This document shows, in pieces, positions 35,353 to 44,715 of a stretch of DNA of 64,000 nucleotides; positions within the stretch are counted from its first letter, which is position 1; the number at the start of each line of letters is the position of its first letter. A program made the translations under genes and the position numbers. Under the pieces are notes generated by a model that saw only the letters and a list, made by a program, of their open reading frames with translations, searched no databases and was not told the DNA's origin. Origin of the DNA: Celeribacter arenosi (GTDB taxonomy: Bacteria; Pseudomonadota; Alphaproteobacteria; Rhodobacterales; Rhodobacteraceae); NCBI RefSeq assembly GCF_039539485.1, contig NZ_BAABDF010000007.1, positions 1,302,001 through 1,366,000 of the forward strand. The letters are read 5' to 3'.

Positions 35353-35412
35353 CCCGTGACGCATCAAATGTCGGGCAGAGCGTCCGATCCAACAGACGAA
35401 AGGAGCCTCATC

Positions 35413-38292
35413 ATGGCACTCGATCATTTCCGTAACGGCTATCGCACCCGTCCCTTTGCACAGGTCGGCCCCATCGTGGACGCGACTTCTGTCTCTGGCG
35501 TCATCGGCCAGATCATCGAATTCATGAAGCGAAGGGAATCCTTCACGGCCGGCATAAACGAGACCGGATACTTTCCGTTTTCCGCAATCTGCCGGCTCGA
35601 GATGACCTATGACGGCGATCCCGACACCTATCAGGGAACGGGGTTCTACATCGCGCCTGATCTGATCCTCACCTGCGGTCACAACCTATGGGACTCGGGC
35701 GCAAAGGCCAGAACGCTGACCATCGAACCGGGCCGGCACGGGTCCACGACCCTGGGCTCATTTTCGGCGACGCGCGACGATATGGAGGTTCATCCGAACT
35801 ACATGGCCACCGAAGATGGGGCCTTTGATATGGGCGTTATTCACGTCACGACGCCGCCCCCGAACGGCCAGTATTTCCAACTCATCAACTATTCACCCGT
35901 CCCCGAAACCCCGCTCGCCGTGTGCGGTTACGGTTTTGGCGGCGCGGCAGCGGCGGATCGCCAACACCTCGACATCGACCGCATCCGTCGGCTCGCCATG
36001 AACGGCGAGGTTGTGGAGTACAATCTGCAAACACTCGGAGGGAACTCCGGCTCGCCTGCCTTTGTCGATTTCTCCAACAACCGCTCGGGCGGCTATTCGC
36101 CCAGCGACCTTTTGGTGATGGGTATCCACATCTCTGCCTCGGATGACACGCACAACCGCGCCGTTTTGCTCACGCCCGAGAAAATCGACTGGGCGGAAGG
36201 CGGTGGTCGCATGTCCTTGGCGCAAGGCCTGTCGCGGCGCACATCGCGCCCTCTGACACGCGTCGGACCGGATGGTTTGCCCATCGTGTCGCGCCCGCGC
36301 GACGTTGTCGGCGGATTGCCATTGGTACGCCGTGGCACCAGCGCAACCATGTCGCGCGCGTTGTCGCGATCATGGATCGTGGTGGATGAAACCGCCACCG
36401 GCGGGATGAGCGTGGCAAAACGGACCTTCGGGCATCCCTCCTTTGACCTCTCGGGGGAAACCACCCTCTCCGTGCGCGTGCCCAATATGCCGCAAGGCGG
36501 GTCGGTGCATTGGAACATCCCCCACGACCTCGACAAATCGAAGATCAAAATCAAGACCGGCACGGGGACGAGCCACTCGGCGCGCGGCACCTCGGTGACG
36601 CTGCAATGTTATGAACCCGGGCCCGCCGCGATTGATGTGAGCGTCAAGGATGCCTCGGGCACAACGGTCGAGAGCAACAAATACATGGTGATCTCGCCGC
36701 AGTTCATTCTCGTCTCGATTGATCCTTCAACGGACGCCTTTCTGACCTCGATCGGATTGGGGTCGCGCAAAGCCGCGATCTACGCCGAAGCCAAGGAAAT
36801 GATGCGTCACCTCTATCGCAACGTGAACATCCGTTTTGTCTTTCCCGGTGACAGCCTGCCCCTGCATCTGGGGCTGTCGTCCTCCATGGATTATCCCGGC
36901 GGGGTCGAGGTGCAACCCTATGTCTATTACGCGGAAATCGTGGGCCGCGAGGTCACTGATCCCGAACAATCGCGCATCGACGGGGTTGATTCGCCCTATC
37001 CCGCAGGCGCCTTGGGCCGCAATCATGCGATCGGGGAAATGGATCCACCGCTGGAAAATCACGCGCTCACCCGCATCCTGATCAACCGGTTTGATCCGGC
37101 CTTCCCTGACCTTGCCGCCCTCGATAGCGCTATTGCCGCCGGAGGTATCGCGGCCAGCGACATGGATATGATCGCGCGCGCTTGGGGTCGCACAATCGGC
37201 TACATCGCGGCCCATGAAACGGGCCACTTCACAATGGGAAACTTTGTCCAACACAGTGGTGCGGGCCATCTGATGTCCGCCGGCTCGACGGATCTGGGTC
37301 GGGTCGCGGGCATGAGCCGCAATGCGACCTCGCCCCTGCTCACCGACAATGGACGTGCATCGGCGGGTGGATTGTCAGGGAATATGTTGCATTTGTTCGA
37401 AGACCAACTCGCCGTGAACCCGCCGCTCGACGCCTCCGGACTGCAACGGCGCGGGCGGGTCGGTTCCTTTTCGCTCTCCACATCCCGCCCGTCCCATGGC
37501 TGGATGAACCGCACGGTTACTCGACCGCTTGATCTGGGTGACAGCCTCGGCGGAACGTCTGTGCACCTACCGGGGGCCGAGATTCTATCGGGGTGGGAAG
37601 CCGAGGCATTCATGGCCGGTATCAGCGCCGCTCTGAGCGCCGCCGCAGGCCCTGCTGCCTCTGGCGTTTTCCTCGCCCAATTCGCCGGGCTGCATGGCAT
37701 TCTGGAACTCTGTGACCAATTCAATGTCACGGTCGGCGTCGGCCCTGCCCTCTCGGGGGGCCTCACCGCGCTCAGTGGTGGCGGTGGCGGGTCGGCGGGC
37801 TTTGGCATCGTTTTCGCCCCCGGCAACCGGATCGGGTTCTATGGCTCAACCTCGGAAATCATGGGATGGATCTGGTCGGCGGGTGTCAGTGCCCAACTCA
37901 CCGTCGTTTCCGGTGGTCCGGAAAACTTTGGCGGCCAGTCATCCTCCATCGGCGGCTCCGTGGCGACAGTCGGCTGGTTCGACGAAGGTCTCGTGGATGT
38001 CCCCATCGGGGCGCATGTGATCCTGAATACCCAAGGCAGTGTGATCGGCATGACCTTCGAAGTCGGCGTATCGGTCGGCATCCCCGTGGCCTCTCTCGTC
38101 GAAGGGTATGTGCAGAACATCGACACCACGACCACACTGGCGCTCGGCACCCGATCGCGCCGCTACGGGCGCATGATGTCCGCGCCGGAGCCCACCGGCC
38201 TGACCGGCGCGAGACAGGCGCTCATTGAGCAGGCAATCGCCAGTGGCGCGACCCCGCAACAGGCGGAGGCCTTTGCCAACCGCCTTTTTTGA
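35413..38292 (+). CDS. V8/trypsin-like serine protease fused to a zinc metalloprotease
   Basis: 959 residues; ATG 35413 follows AAAGGAG by about 8 bases. No signal peptide. Residues 50-265 are a glutamyl-endopeptidase-like domain with triad H90 (LTCGHN), D139 (AFDMGVIHV) and S212 (GGNSGSP). A beta domain covers about 340-430. Residues 435-630 hold a metalloprotease-like core with HETGH (H601, E602, H605), a later H614/H619 and a Met-turn-like HLMS. The C-terminal 300 residues are Gly-rich and beta-rich. The zinc motif spacing differs from the standard metzincin HExxHxxGxxH, so activity is probable but not certain. Confidence 0.82.
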   Translation: MALDHFRNGYRTRPFAQVGPIVDATSVSGVIGQIIEFMKRRESFTAGINETGYFPFSAICRLEMTYDGDPDTYQGTGFYIAPDLILTCGHNLWDSGAKARTLTIEPGRHGSTTLGSFSATRDDMEVHPNYMATEDGAFDMGVIHVTTPPPNGQYFQLINYSPVPETPLAVCGYGFGGAAAADRQHLDIDRIRRLAMNGEVVEYNLQTLGGNSGSPAFVDFSNNRSGGYSPSDLLVMGIHISASDDTHNRAVLLTPEKIDWAEGGGRMSLAQGLSRRTSRPLTRVGPDGLPIVSRPRDVVGGLPLVRRGTSATMSRALSRSWIVVDETATGGMSVAKRTFGHPSFDLSGETTLSVRVPNMPQGGSVHWNIPHDLDKSKIKIKTGTGTSHSARGTSVTLQCYEPGPAAIDVSVKDASGTTVESNKYMVISPQFILVSIDPSTDAFLTSIGLGSRKAAIYAEAKEMMRHLYRNVNIRFVFPGDSLPLHLGLSSSMDYPGGVEVQPYVYYAEIVGREVTDPEQSRIDGVDSPYPAGALGRNHAIGEMDPPLENHALTRILINRFDPAFPDLAALDSAIAAGGIAASDMDMIARAWGRTIGYIAAHETGHFTMGNFVQHSGAGHLMSAGSTDLGRVAGMSRNATSPLLTDNGRASAGGLSGNMLHLFEDQLAVNPPLDASGLQRRGRVGSFSLSTSRPSHGWMNRTVTRPLDLGDSLGGTSVHLPGAEILSGWEAEAFMAGISAALSAAAGPAASGVFLAQFAGLHGILELCDQFNVTVGVGPALSGGLTALSGGGGGSAGFGIVFAPGNRIGFYGSTSEIMGWIWSAGVSAQLTVVSGGPENFGGQSSSIGGSVATVGWFDEGLVDVPIGAHVILNTQGSVIGMTFEVGVSVGIPVASLVEGYVQNIDTTTTLALGTRSRRYGRMMSAPEPTGLTGARQALIEQAIASGATPQQAEAFANRLF

Positions 38293-39113
38293 CGGCGGTT
38301 TCGCCCCGTCCCGCCGGTGAGCGCACGATCCGCGCGCTCACGCTCGACAACAGCGGGACGGGAACCGAGGCCGGTCCCGAACAACAGACTCCCGACGCGG
38401 GAGAAAACCGAGTGATCTTTGAAGCCACCCGCAGCTTTGAGGACACAGGCGGTTTCCTGCAGATGCCCGGTATCGAAGATGGCACCGAAGAATTCCTGTT
38501 CGACATTCCAGAGGGGCTGCAACTGTCGCTTTGTGATCTCGCCATCACCGAAGCCTCTGCGCTTGCGGGTGCCGAAATCGATGCAAAGCCCGCAATCGGC
38601 GCCACAGGATCGGCGCGCGTCACCGTGCGTTGGTCGCATCCCAAACCGATGGGAAAAGTCACGTTCCAGCTCCGTATCTATGCCTCCGCAGACGCAACCC
38701 CGCCGGTGATCGTCGTGCCGATTTCCGAGGCCGGTGCGGACAAGAGGATGCGCGCCTTGGTCGAACAAGGCGCGCCGGTAGACTTTGCCATCGACGGTCC
38801 GCTGGCGGAGGCTTTCTACGAACAGGTGATCCAACGGGGCGGGCAAATCATCGGCGCTGAGGACGCTTACCACTCTGGCACACGACCTTTTGCTGTCGGC
38901 GGCGGGGTCGGTGAAGCGGCCCTGGCCCTCGGTGTTTCGCTCGCCCTGATCGCCGCTGCCTGTGTCGCTTTGGGATTGATCACCTTTGGCACGGTCCTGC
39001 TCTTCGCGATGTCGCAAGGCTACGACATCGACAATGCAGGCTATTCGGTCGCCGTGGGTGAAGGGGAGAGCAGGCAGGAGCACAAAATGGCGTTCTCGAT
39101 GCGCAAGCCGTAG
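38289..39113 (+). CDS. Cluster membrane protein of unknown function
   Basis: 274 residues. A TTG start overlaps the previous stop (TTGA), the only start that keeps the N-terminus in frame; the next ATG is far downstream. The first 190 residues are a soluble beta domain (FLQMPGIEDGTEEFLFDIPEG, ARVTVRWSHPKPMGKVTFQLRI). A hydrophobic region follows at about 208-245 (LALGVSLALIAAACVALGLIT, LLFAMS), enough for one or two membrane helices. It is the only clear membrane protein of the cluster and could anchor the complex. Confidence 0.65.
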   Translation: MTAVSPRPAGERTIRALTLDNSGTGTEAGPEQQTPDAGENRVIFEATRSFEDTGGFLQMPGIEDGTEEFLFDIPEGLQLSLCDLAITEASALAGAEIDAKPAIGATGSARVTVRWSHPKPMGKVTFQLRIYASADATPPVIVVPISEAGADKRMRALVEQGAPVDFAIDGPLAEAFYEQVIQRGGQIIGAEDAYHSGTRPFAVGGGVGEAALALGVSLALIAAACVALGLITFGTVLLFAMSQGYDIDNAGYSVAVGEGESRQEHKMAFSMRKP

Positions 39114-39300
39114 CAAACACCCCCGCACGATAAGAGCGGCGAAAGCGCCAAAAGTGACGTAAGGTAAGCGAATTACCGCGTAACCTGCAAGGTAAGGTTT
39201 TCGCACGTTGCAACGAATCGTCCCTGCACCGACCCTTCCCTGGCGCGGTGCTGGGGGGAACCAACCCGCGTTCATCGGCCCAACCAAGGCTGGAACGCAC
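39114..39300 (+). promoter_or_regulatory. Direct and inverted repeats upstream of the SARP gene
   Basis: AAGGTAAG occurs twice as a direct repeat, at 39161-39168 and 39189-39196 (28 bp apart), and GGTAAGCGAATTACC at 39163-39177 is an inverted repeat. SARP-type activators are known to bind direct repeats near the -35 region, so these may be autoregulatory sites. Confidence 0.45.
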
Positions 39301-40224
39301 ATGATCAATGTTTCAATACTCGGCTCGATGAGCGTCACCGGCGTTCATGGGCGTAAAGCGGATATTCGAACCCAGCGGGGCGAAGAGCTCCTCGTTTTTC
39401 TCTTTTTGGAAGCGGGTCGACAGTTTCCGCGCGCCCAACTCGCCGAGAGCTTTTGGCCACATCTCCCCGAAAGCCGCGGCCGGCGAGCTTTGAACACTGA
39501 ACTCTGGCGATTGTGCCGTGCATTGGAGGCCGTCGGCATGGATGTCGGTGCGTCGATCAAACGATCCCAGCGCGAGATCGGATACGTGCGCCAACCTGAC
39601 CACCATTTTGATGTGGATGATTTGAGTGCCGCTATGAATGTCGTCAACTCGGTGTCACCCGATGGCGCGAAGGATGAACATTGCACCACCGTGGTACACG
39701 CGATCAAACGGTACAAAGGCGACCTGCTCGAAAGCGTCTATTCCGATTGGTGTTTGCTGTGGCGTGAAAACCTGCGCGCCAAACACACCGCTGCGTTGGA
39801 GTTCATGTTGCGGGCGACCATGGCGCGCAAAGAATGGAGCGGGGCCTTGGGCTATGCGCGCGATCTTCTGGCGCTCGACCCGCTCATGGAAAACGTGCAC
39901 CGCGCTGTGATGCGCTGCCATTTCCACAACGGCAACCGCGCCTTGGCGCTGCGCCAATACGCACTGTGTGAGCAATTGCTGCGCGAGGAACTCGGCGTCG
40001 CGCCGATGGATGAAACGCGGCGCGTGCAGGAGACAATTCTGGCGGTCAATCCCGAGGTCTCTCGCGCGCATAGCGAAAAACTGGCGGCCACCTCGATCCC
40101 CCGCCCAGTCGGGCGACACACCACCGCGCAAAAGGTCGACCTCGCGCTGTCCAATATCAACACCGCGCGGAATTGGCTCGAAGGGGTGAGTGGCGATTTG
40201 CGGCGTATCCCCGATCCGGATTGA
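39301..40224 (+). CDS. SARP/BTAD-family transcriptional regulator
   Basis: 307 residues starting MINVSILGSMSV, the usual beta start of SARP regulators. An OmpR-like winged helix follows (QRGEELLVFLFLEAG, RRALNTELWRLCRALE) and then the bacterial transcriptional activation TPR domain (YKGDLLESVYSDWCLLWREN, ALDPLMENVHRAVMRCH, LREELGVAPMDETRRV). No AAA/NB-ARC part is attached. It lies 187 bases after the cluster in the same direction and is its likely activator. Small SARPs are rare in Alphaproteobacteria. Confidence 0.8.
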   Translation: MINVSILGSMSVTGVHGRKADIRTQRGEELLVFLFLEAGRQFPRAQLAESFWPHLPESRGRRALNTELWRLCRALEAVGMDVGASIKRSQREIGYVRQPDHHFDVDDLSAAMNVVNSVSPDGAKDEHCTTVVHAIKRYKGDLLESVYSDWCLLWRENLRAKHTAALEFMLRATMARKEWSGALGYARDLLALDPLMENVHRAVMRCHFHNGNRALALRQYALCEQLLREELGVAPMDETRRVQETILAVNPEVSRAHSEKLAATSIPRPVGRHTTAQKVDLALSNINTARNWLEGVSGDLRRIPDPD

Positions 40225-40229
40225 GCGGC

Positions 40230-40988
40230 TTAGATCGACCGTTCCAGACCTGCCTGAACTGTCAGTAGCTTTGGCAGAAAGGCTGCGATCACCTCTTCAC
40301 TGCTTTCAGGCGTAAAAGCCATCCCGGTGTTGAGCGCCGCGACCGTCGCACCGCGCGTATCGCGCAGCGGAACGGCAAGCGAACGCAGCCCGACCTCCAC
40401 CTCCTGATCGATGAAGGCATAGCCATGCGTGCGCGCGTCATCGATACTCTCCATGACCCCGTCGAGCGTGGTGATACTGAAGGGCGTGCGTGGCGTGAGA
40501 TCAGAGGCCTCCACGACCCGCAAAGCCGCTTCACGGGGCAACGCGGCCAACAGAACCCGCCCCAAGGACGTACAATGTGCCGGCAGGCGCGATCCCGGCA
40601 TCAACCCGATCGACATCACCCGCTTTTGCGCCGCCCGGGCGATATAGACAATTTCCGTCCCATCGAGCAGAGCGACCGAACAGCTCTGGCCGATTTGTTC
40701 GGTCAACTGATCCAGCCACGGCTGCACGATCTGCGGCAAAGGCAGCGCGGAAATCGCATTCATCCCGAGGCGCAGAACTCGCGGCGTGAGCGTGAAAAAC
40801 TTGCCATCGTAATCCGCATATCCCGCCCCATGCAGCGTCAAAAGGCACCGACGCGCCGTCGCGCGATCCAGTCCCGTTTGATGAGCGACGTCGGTGATGG
40901 TCAGCCGTGGCGTTTGATCGCCAAAACATTCAAGAACCCGAAGTCCCTTTTCGAGGGATGCAATTCTATCGGTGGATTTGTTCAACAT
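40230..40988 (-). CDS. pcaR: IclR-family regulator of protocatechuate degradation
   Basis: 252 residues: an N-terminal IclR winged helix (SLEKGLRVLECFGDQTPRLT, TGLDRATARRCLLTLHGAGY) and a C-terminal effector domain (CSVALLDGTEIVYIARA, LPAHCTSLGRVLLAALP, GLRSLAVPLRD). It is divergent from pcaIJF. IclR proteins in this position (PcaR/PcaU) respond to beta-ketoadipate or protocatechuate. The start codon region overlaps one copy of a 14-bp repeat, which suggests autorepression. Confidence 0.85.
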   Translation of the reverse strand: MLNKSTDRIASLEKGLRVLECFGDQTPRLTITDVAHQTGLDRATARRCLLTLHGAGYADYDGKFFTLTPRVLRLGMNAISALPLPQIVQPWLDQLTEQIGQSCSVALLDGTEIVYIARAAQKRVMSIGLMPGSRLPAHCTSLGRVLLAALPREAALRVVEASDLTPRTPFSITTLDGVMESIDDARTHGYAFIDQEVEVGLRSLAVPLRDTRGATVAALNTGMAFTPESSEEVIAAFLPKLLTVQAGLERSI

Positions 40989-41034
40989 GCGCACAGATTG
41001 GCGCTACAGATGAACAAATGTCAACATGCGCACA
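40982..41034. promoter_or_regulatory. 14-bp perfect direct repeat, probable PcaR operator
   Basis: TCAACATGCGCACA occurs at 40982-40995 and again at 41021-41034, 39 bp apart. The first copy covers the pcaR start codon and the second lies in the divergent promoter region for pcaI. The spacing and position fit a binding pair for the IclR-type regulator encoded here. Confidence 0.6.
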
Positions 41035-41119
41035 AAATGACTCCGCAGGGCACGCTCGCTGATCTAGAACACCTTAAAATTTCACTCAGCCCGATACGGC
41101 GCCCAAAACGGAGCCCCAA

Positions 41120-41839
41120 ATGGATAAAACTCTCCCCTCGCTTGAGAATGCGATTGCCGACATTGAAGATGGCGCGACGGTGATGATCGGCGGCTTTGGC
41201 GGCTCTGGCGCCCCTGTCGAGTTGATCCACGCCTTGATCGACCGATTTCGCGCGACCGGCAGCCCCGCACGCCTGACCGTGATCAACAACAACGCCGGAA
41301 ACGGCGGCATTGGCATCGCGGCGATGATCAAGGCAGGCATGGTCGCCAAAATGATCTGCTCTTTCCCGCGCTCCTCGAACGCGGAGGCCTTCAACGAAAA
41401 ATACCTTGCCGGCGAGATCGACCTGGAGCTCGTTCCTCAGGGAACGCTGGCCGAACGCATCCGTGCCGCCGGTGCTGGCATCCCGGCCTTCTTCACCCCG
41501 TCGAGCTACGGCACCGACCTCGCGATCGGCAAGCCGACCGAGGAATTCGACGGGAAAATGTATGTGCGCGAACTCTGGCTAAAGGCCGATGTCGCACTCA
41601 TCAAGGGCGAGACCGGCGACACGGTGGGCAACCTGACCTACCGCCTCGCAGGGCGCAACTTCAATCCGCTCATGGCCATGGCCGCGAACAGAACCATCGC
41701 GCAGGTCTCCCGTTTGGTCAGTCCCGGCGACATTCACCCCGAACAGGTCATCACACCCGGCATCTTCGTCGACGCCGTGGTCGAAGTACCTACCCCCCAA
41801 CAAGAAGAAGTGCTCGTGCGCGCAGGAGTGGTCCATTGA
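41120..41839 (+). CDS. pcaI: 3-oxoadipate CoA-transferase subunit A
   Basis: 239 residues of the CoA-transferase family I alpha subunit (GATVMIGGFGGSGAPVELI, VINNNAGNGGIGIA, TYRLAGRNFNPLMAMAA). With PcaJ it moves CoA from succinyl-CoA to 3-oxoadipate, giving 3-oxoadipyl-CoA for the thiolase. Its stop overlaps the pcaJ start (TTGA), consistent with equal expression of both subunits. Confidence 0.93.
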   Translation: MDKTLPSLENAIADIEDGATVMIGGFGGSGAPVELIHALIDRFRATGSPARLTVINNNAGNGGIGIAAMIKAGMVAKMICSFPRSSNAEAFNEKYLAGEIDLELVPQGTLAERIRAAGAGIPAFFTPSSYGTDLAIGKPTEEFDGKMYVRELWLKADVALIKGETGDTVGNLTYRLAGRNFNPLMAMAANRTIAQVSRLVSPGDIHPEQVITPGIFVDAVVEVPTPQQEEVLVRAGVVH

Positions 41840-42516
41840 CGTCGATTCAAAAACTTTCCAATGCCCAGATCGCATGGCGCGCCGCGCAGGATATTGAAGA
41901 CGGATCCTACGTGAACCTCGGCATCGGCTTTCCCGAAATGATCGCCAAGTTTCAGCCCGAGGGCCGTGACGTTACCTATCACACAGAAAACGGCGTCTTG
42001 GGGTTTGGCAAGGCACCCGAGCCGGGCGAAGAGGACTGGGACCTTATCAACGCGGGCAAAAAGGCGATCACGCTTGATCCCGGCGCGTCCTTTTTCCACC
42101 ACGCCGACAGCTTTGCGATGGTGCGCGGCGGCCACCTCGATCTCGCGGTGCTCGGGGCCTATCAGGTGGCCCAGAACGGCGACCTCGCCAATTGGCGCGT
42201 CGGCTCCAAAGGGGTGCCGGCGGTCGGTGGTGCGATGGATCTCGTACATGGGGCAAAACGCGTCGCCGTTGTGACCGATCACGTTACAAAAGATGGCAAA
42301 CCGAAACTCGTCAGCGCCTGCACATTTCCTTTGACGGGCGTAGCCTGTGTATCGCGGGTCTATACATCGCTTGCGGTGATCGACATCGTCGATGCACGCT
42401 TTGTCTTGCGTGAAAAGCTGGCGTCGATTTCGTTTGACGAATTGGAGGCGCTCACCGATGCGCCGCTCTTTGTGGACGGCGATGTCGCCGACCTCTGCGC
42501 CCCCGAACTGGAGTAA
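41836..42516 (+). CDS. pcaJ: 3-oxoadipate CoA-transferase subunit B
   Basis: 226 residues, starting at a TTG that overlaps the pcaI stop. The catalytic glutamate is in the TENGVLG stretch. Other family landmarks are GSYVNLGIGFPEMI and VGGAMDLVHGAKRV. It forms the transferase with PcaI and is 5 bases upstream of pcaF. Confidence 0.93.
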   Translation: MTSIQKLSNAQIAWRAAQDIEDGSYVNLGIGFPEMIAKFQPEGRDVTYHTENGVLGFGKAPEPGEEDWDLINAGKKAITLDPGASFFHHADSFAMVRGGHLDLAVLGAYQVAQNGDLANWRVGSKGVPAVGGAMDLVHGAKRVAVVTDHVTKDGKPKLVSACTFPLTGVACVSRVYTSLAVIDIVDARFVLREKLASISFDELEALTDAPLFVDGDVADLCAPELE

Positions 42517-42521
42517 CCACC

Positions 42522-43721
<1,200 letters not shown>

Positions 43722-43726
43722 AGTCA

Positions 43727-44641
43727 CTAAATTGCGTCGGATTGCGCCGCCTTGCGGTGCAATAGCCGCGCCAGCAGGTCCGCCGGACTGTCACCGCCAA
43801 AGGCAAATTTGCGCGTGATCCCCACGGCCCCCGCCATGTAGTCGGCTTTCAAGTCGAGGGTGACAAGAGCACCGTTCCCAATCTCGCGTGCGACGACACC
43901 GCGCGAGATAAACCACAGCATGTCCGAGCTTTCGAGGAGCGTGAGAGCGACCGGCAAAGCAACGGTTTCGAACGCGGGCCTGACATCCGTGGCCCCCATA
44001 GCCGCGATATACTGGTCCACCGTTTTGCGGATAATCGCGCCCGGGTTCGGCAGGATGAGCGGGTATTTCGCAATCGCCTGACGCGCATCCATGCCCATCG
44101 CGGGGTGCCCTGCGCGACCCACCATCACAATCGGTTCGTCATAGAGATGTTCGAACGACAGACCCGGCATATCGGATGCGCGCGGCATACGACCGACCAT
44201 CAAATCGATCTTCCCCGCCCGCAAAAGGTCAATCAGATAGGCGTTCGGTCCAGTCATCACCCCGATGCGGACTTCGGGCCGCAGTCGCGCCATTTCCAAA
44301 GCCACAGACGGGAAGATGCCCCCCGCGACGGTTGGCAACACGCCGACCTTAACCAGATCCCCCGGTCCCTCGCCGCCAATGTCGCGCACGCCCTTTTCGA
44401 GGCTCTGAATCGCAACCATGGAATGCGCGCGAAAACTCTCGCCCGCAGGTGTCAGAACCGCGCGACGCCCCGTGCGATCGAACAATTTGGTGGCGAGCAG
44501 TGTTTCGAGTTCCGACAGGGTTTTGGAAAGCGCAGGCTGGGACACATGACGCGCCTGAGCCGCCGCCGTGATCGTGCCGGAGCGCGCCACTGCCAGAAAC
44601 GCCTCGATGTGGCGCAGCTTCATGCCATTTGGTATATTCAT
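43727..44641 (-). CDS. pcaQ: LysR-family regulator of the pca genes
   Basis: 304 residues: LysR helix-turn-helix (MKLRHIEAFLAVARSGTIT, HVSQPALSKTLSELE) and a periplasmic-binding-like effector domain. The position, divergent from pcaDCHGB, is that of PcaQ, which activates these genes with beta-carboxy-muconate as co-inducer. ATG 44641 gives an eight-residue lead before the LRHI core as in known PcaQ; ATG 44623 and 44674 are alternatives. Confidence 0.88.
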   Translation of the reverse strand: MNIPNGMKLRHIEAFLAVARSGTITAAAQARHVSQPALSKTLSELETLLATKLFDRTGRRAVLTPAGESFRAHSMVAIQSLEKGVRDIGGEGPGDLVKVGVLPTVAGGIFPSVALEMARLRPEVRIGVMTGPNAYLIDLLRAGKIDLMVGRMPRASDMPGLSFEHLYDEPIVMVGRAGHPAMGMDARQAIAKYPLILPNPGAIIRKTVDQYIAAMGATDVRPAFETVALPVALTLLESSDMLWFISRGVVAREIGNGALVTLDLKADYMAGAVGITRKFAFGGDSPADLLARLLHRKAAQSDAI

Positions 44642-44656
44642 TTGGTTATGGTTTTG

Positions 44657-44676
44657 GCATGAATTAGTATGCATAC
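44657..44676. promoter_or_regulatory. Palindromic site in the pcaQ/pcaD intergenic region
   Basis: GCATGAATTAGTATGC (44657-44672) and the perfect palindrome GTATGCATAC (44667-44676) lie between the divergent pcaQ and pcaD. It is a candidate LysR-type binding site for PcaQ. The match to published PcaQ motifs is only partial. Confidence 0.35.
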
Positions 44677-44715
44677 AAAGAGAAAAGTTATGCCATCATG
44701 TCGGTGAGGAGACCC

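Noticed and set aside
21089..39113. Contractile injection system, prophage tail or tailocin
   Set aside because: No sheath, tube, baseplate, spike, AAA ATPase, tape measure, terminase or integrase was recognised; the only similarity is a possible lysozyme-like domain.
21089..40224. Antibiotic or natural-product cluster, suggested by the SARP gene
   Set aside because: No synthase, adenylation, tailoring or export enzyme is present; the genes encode proteases and unknown proteins.
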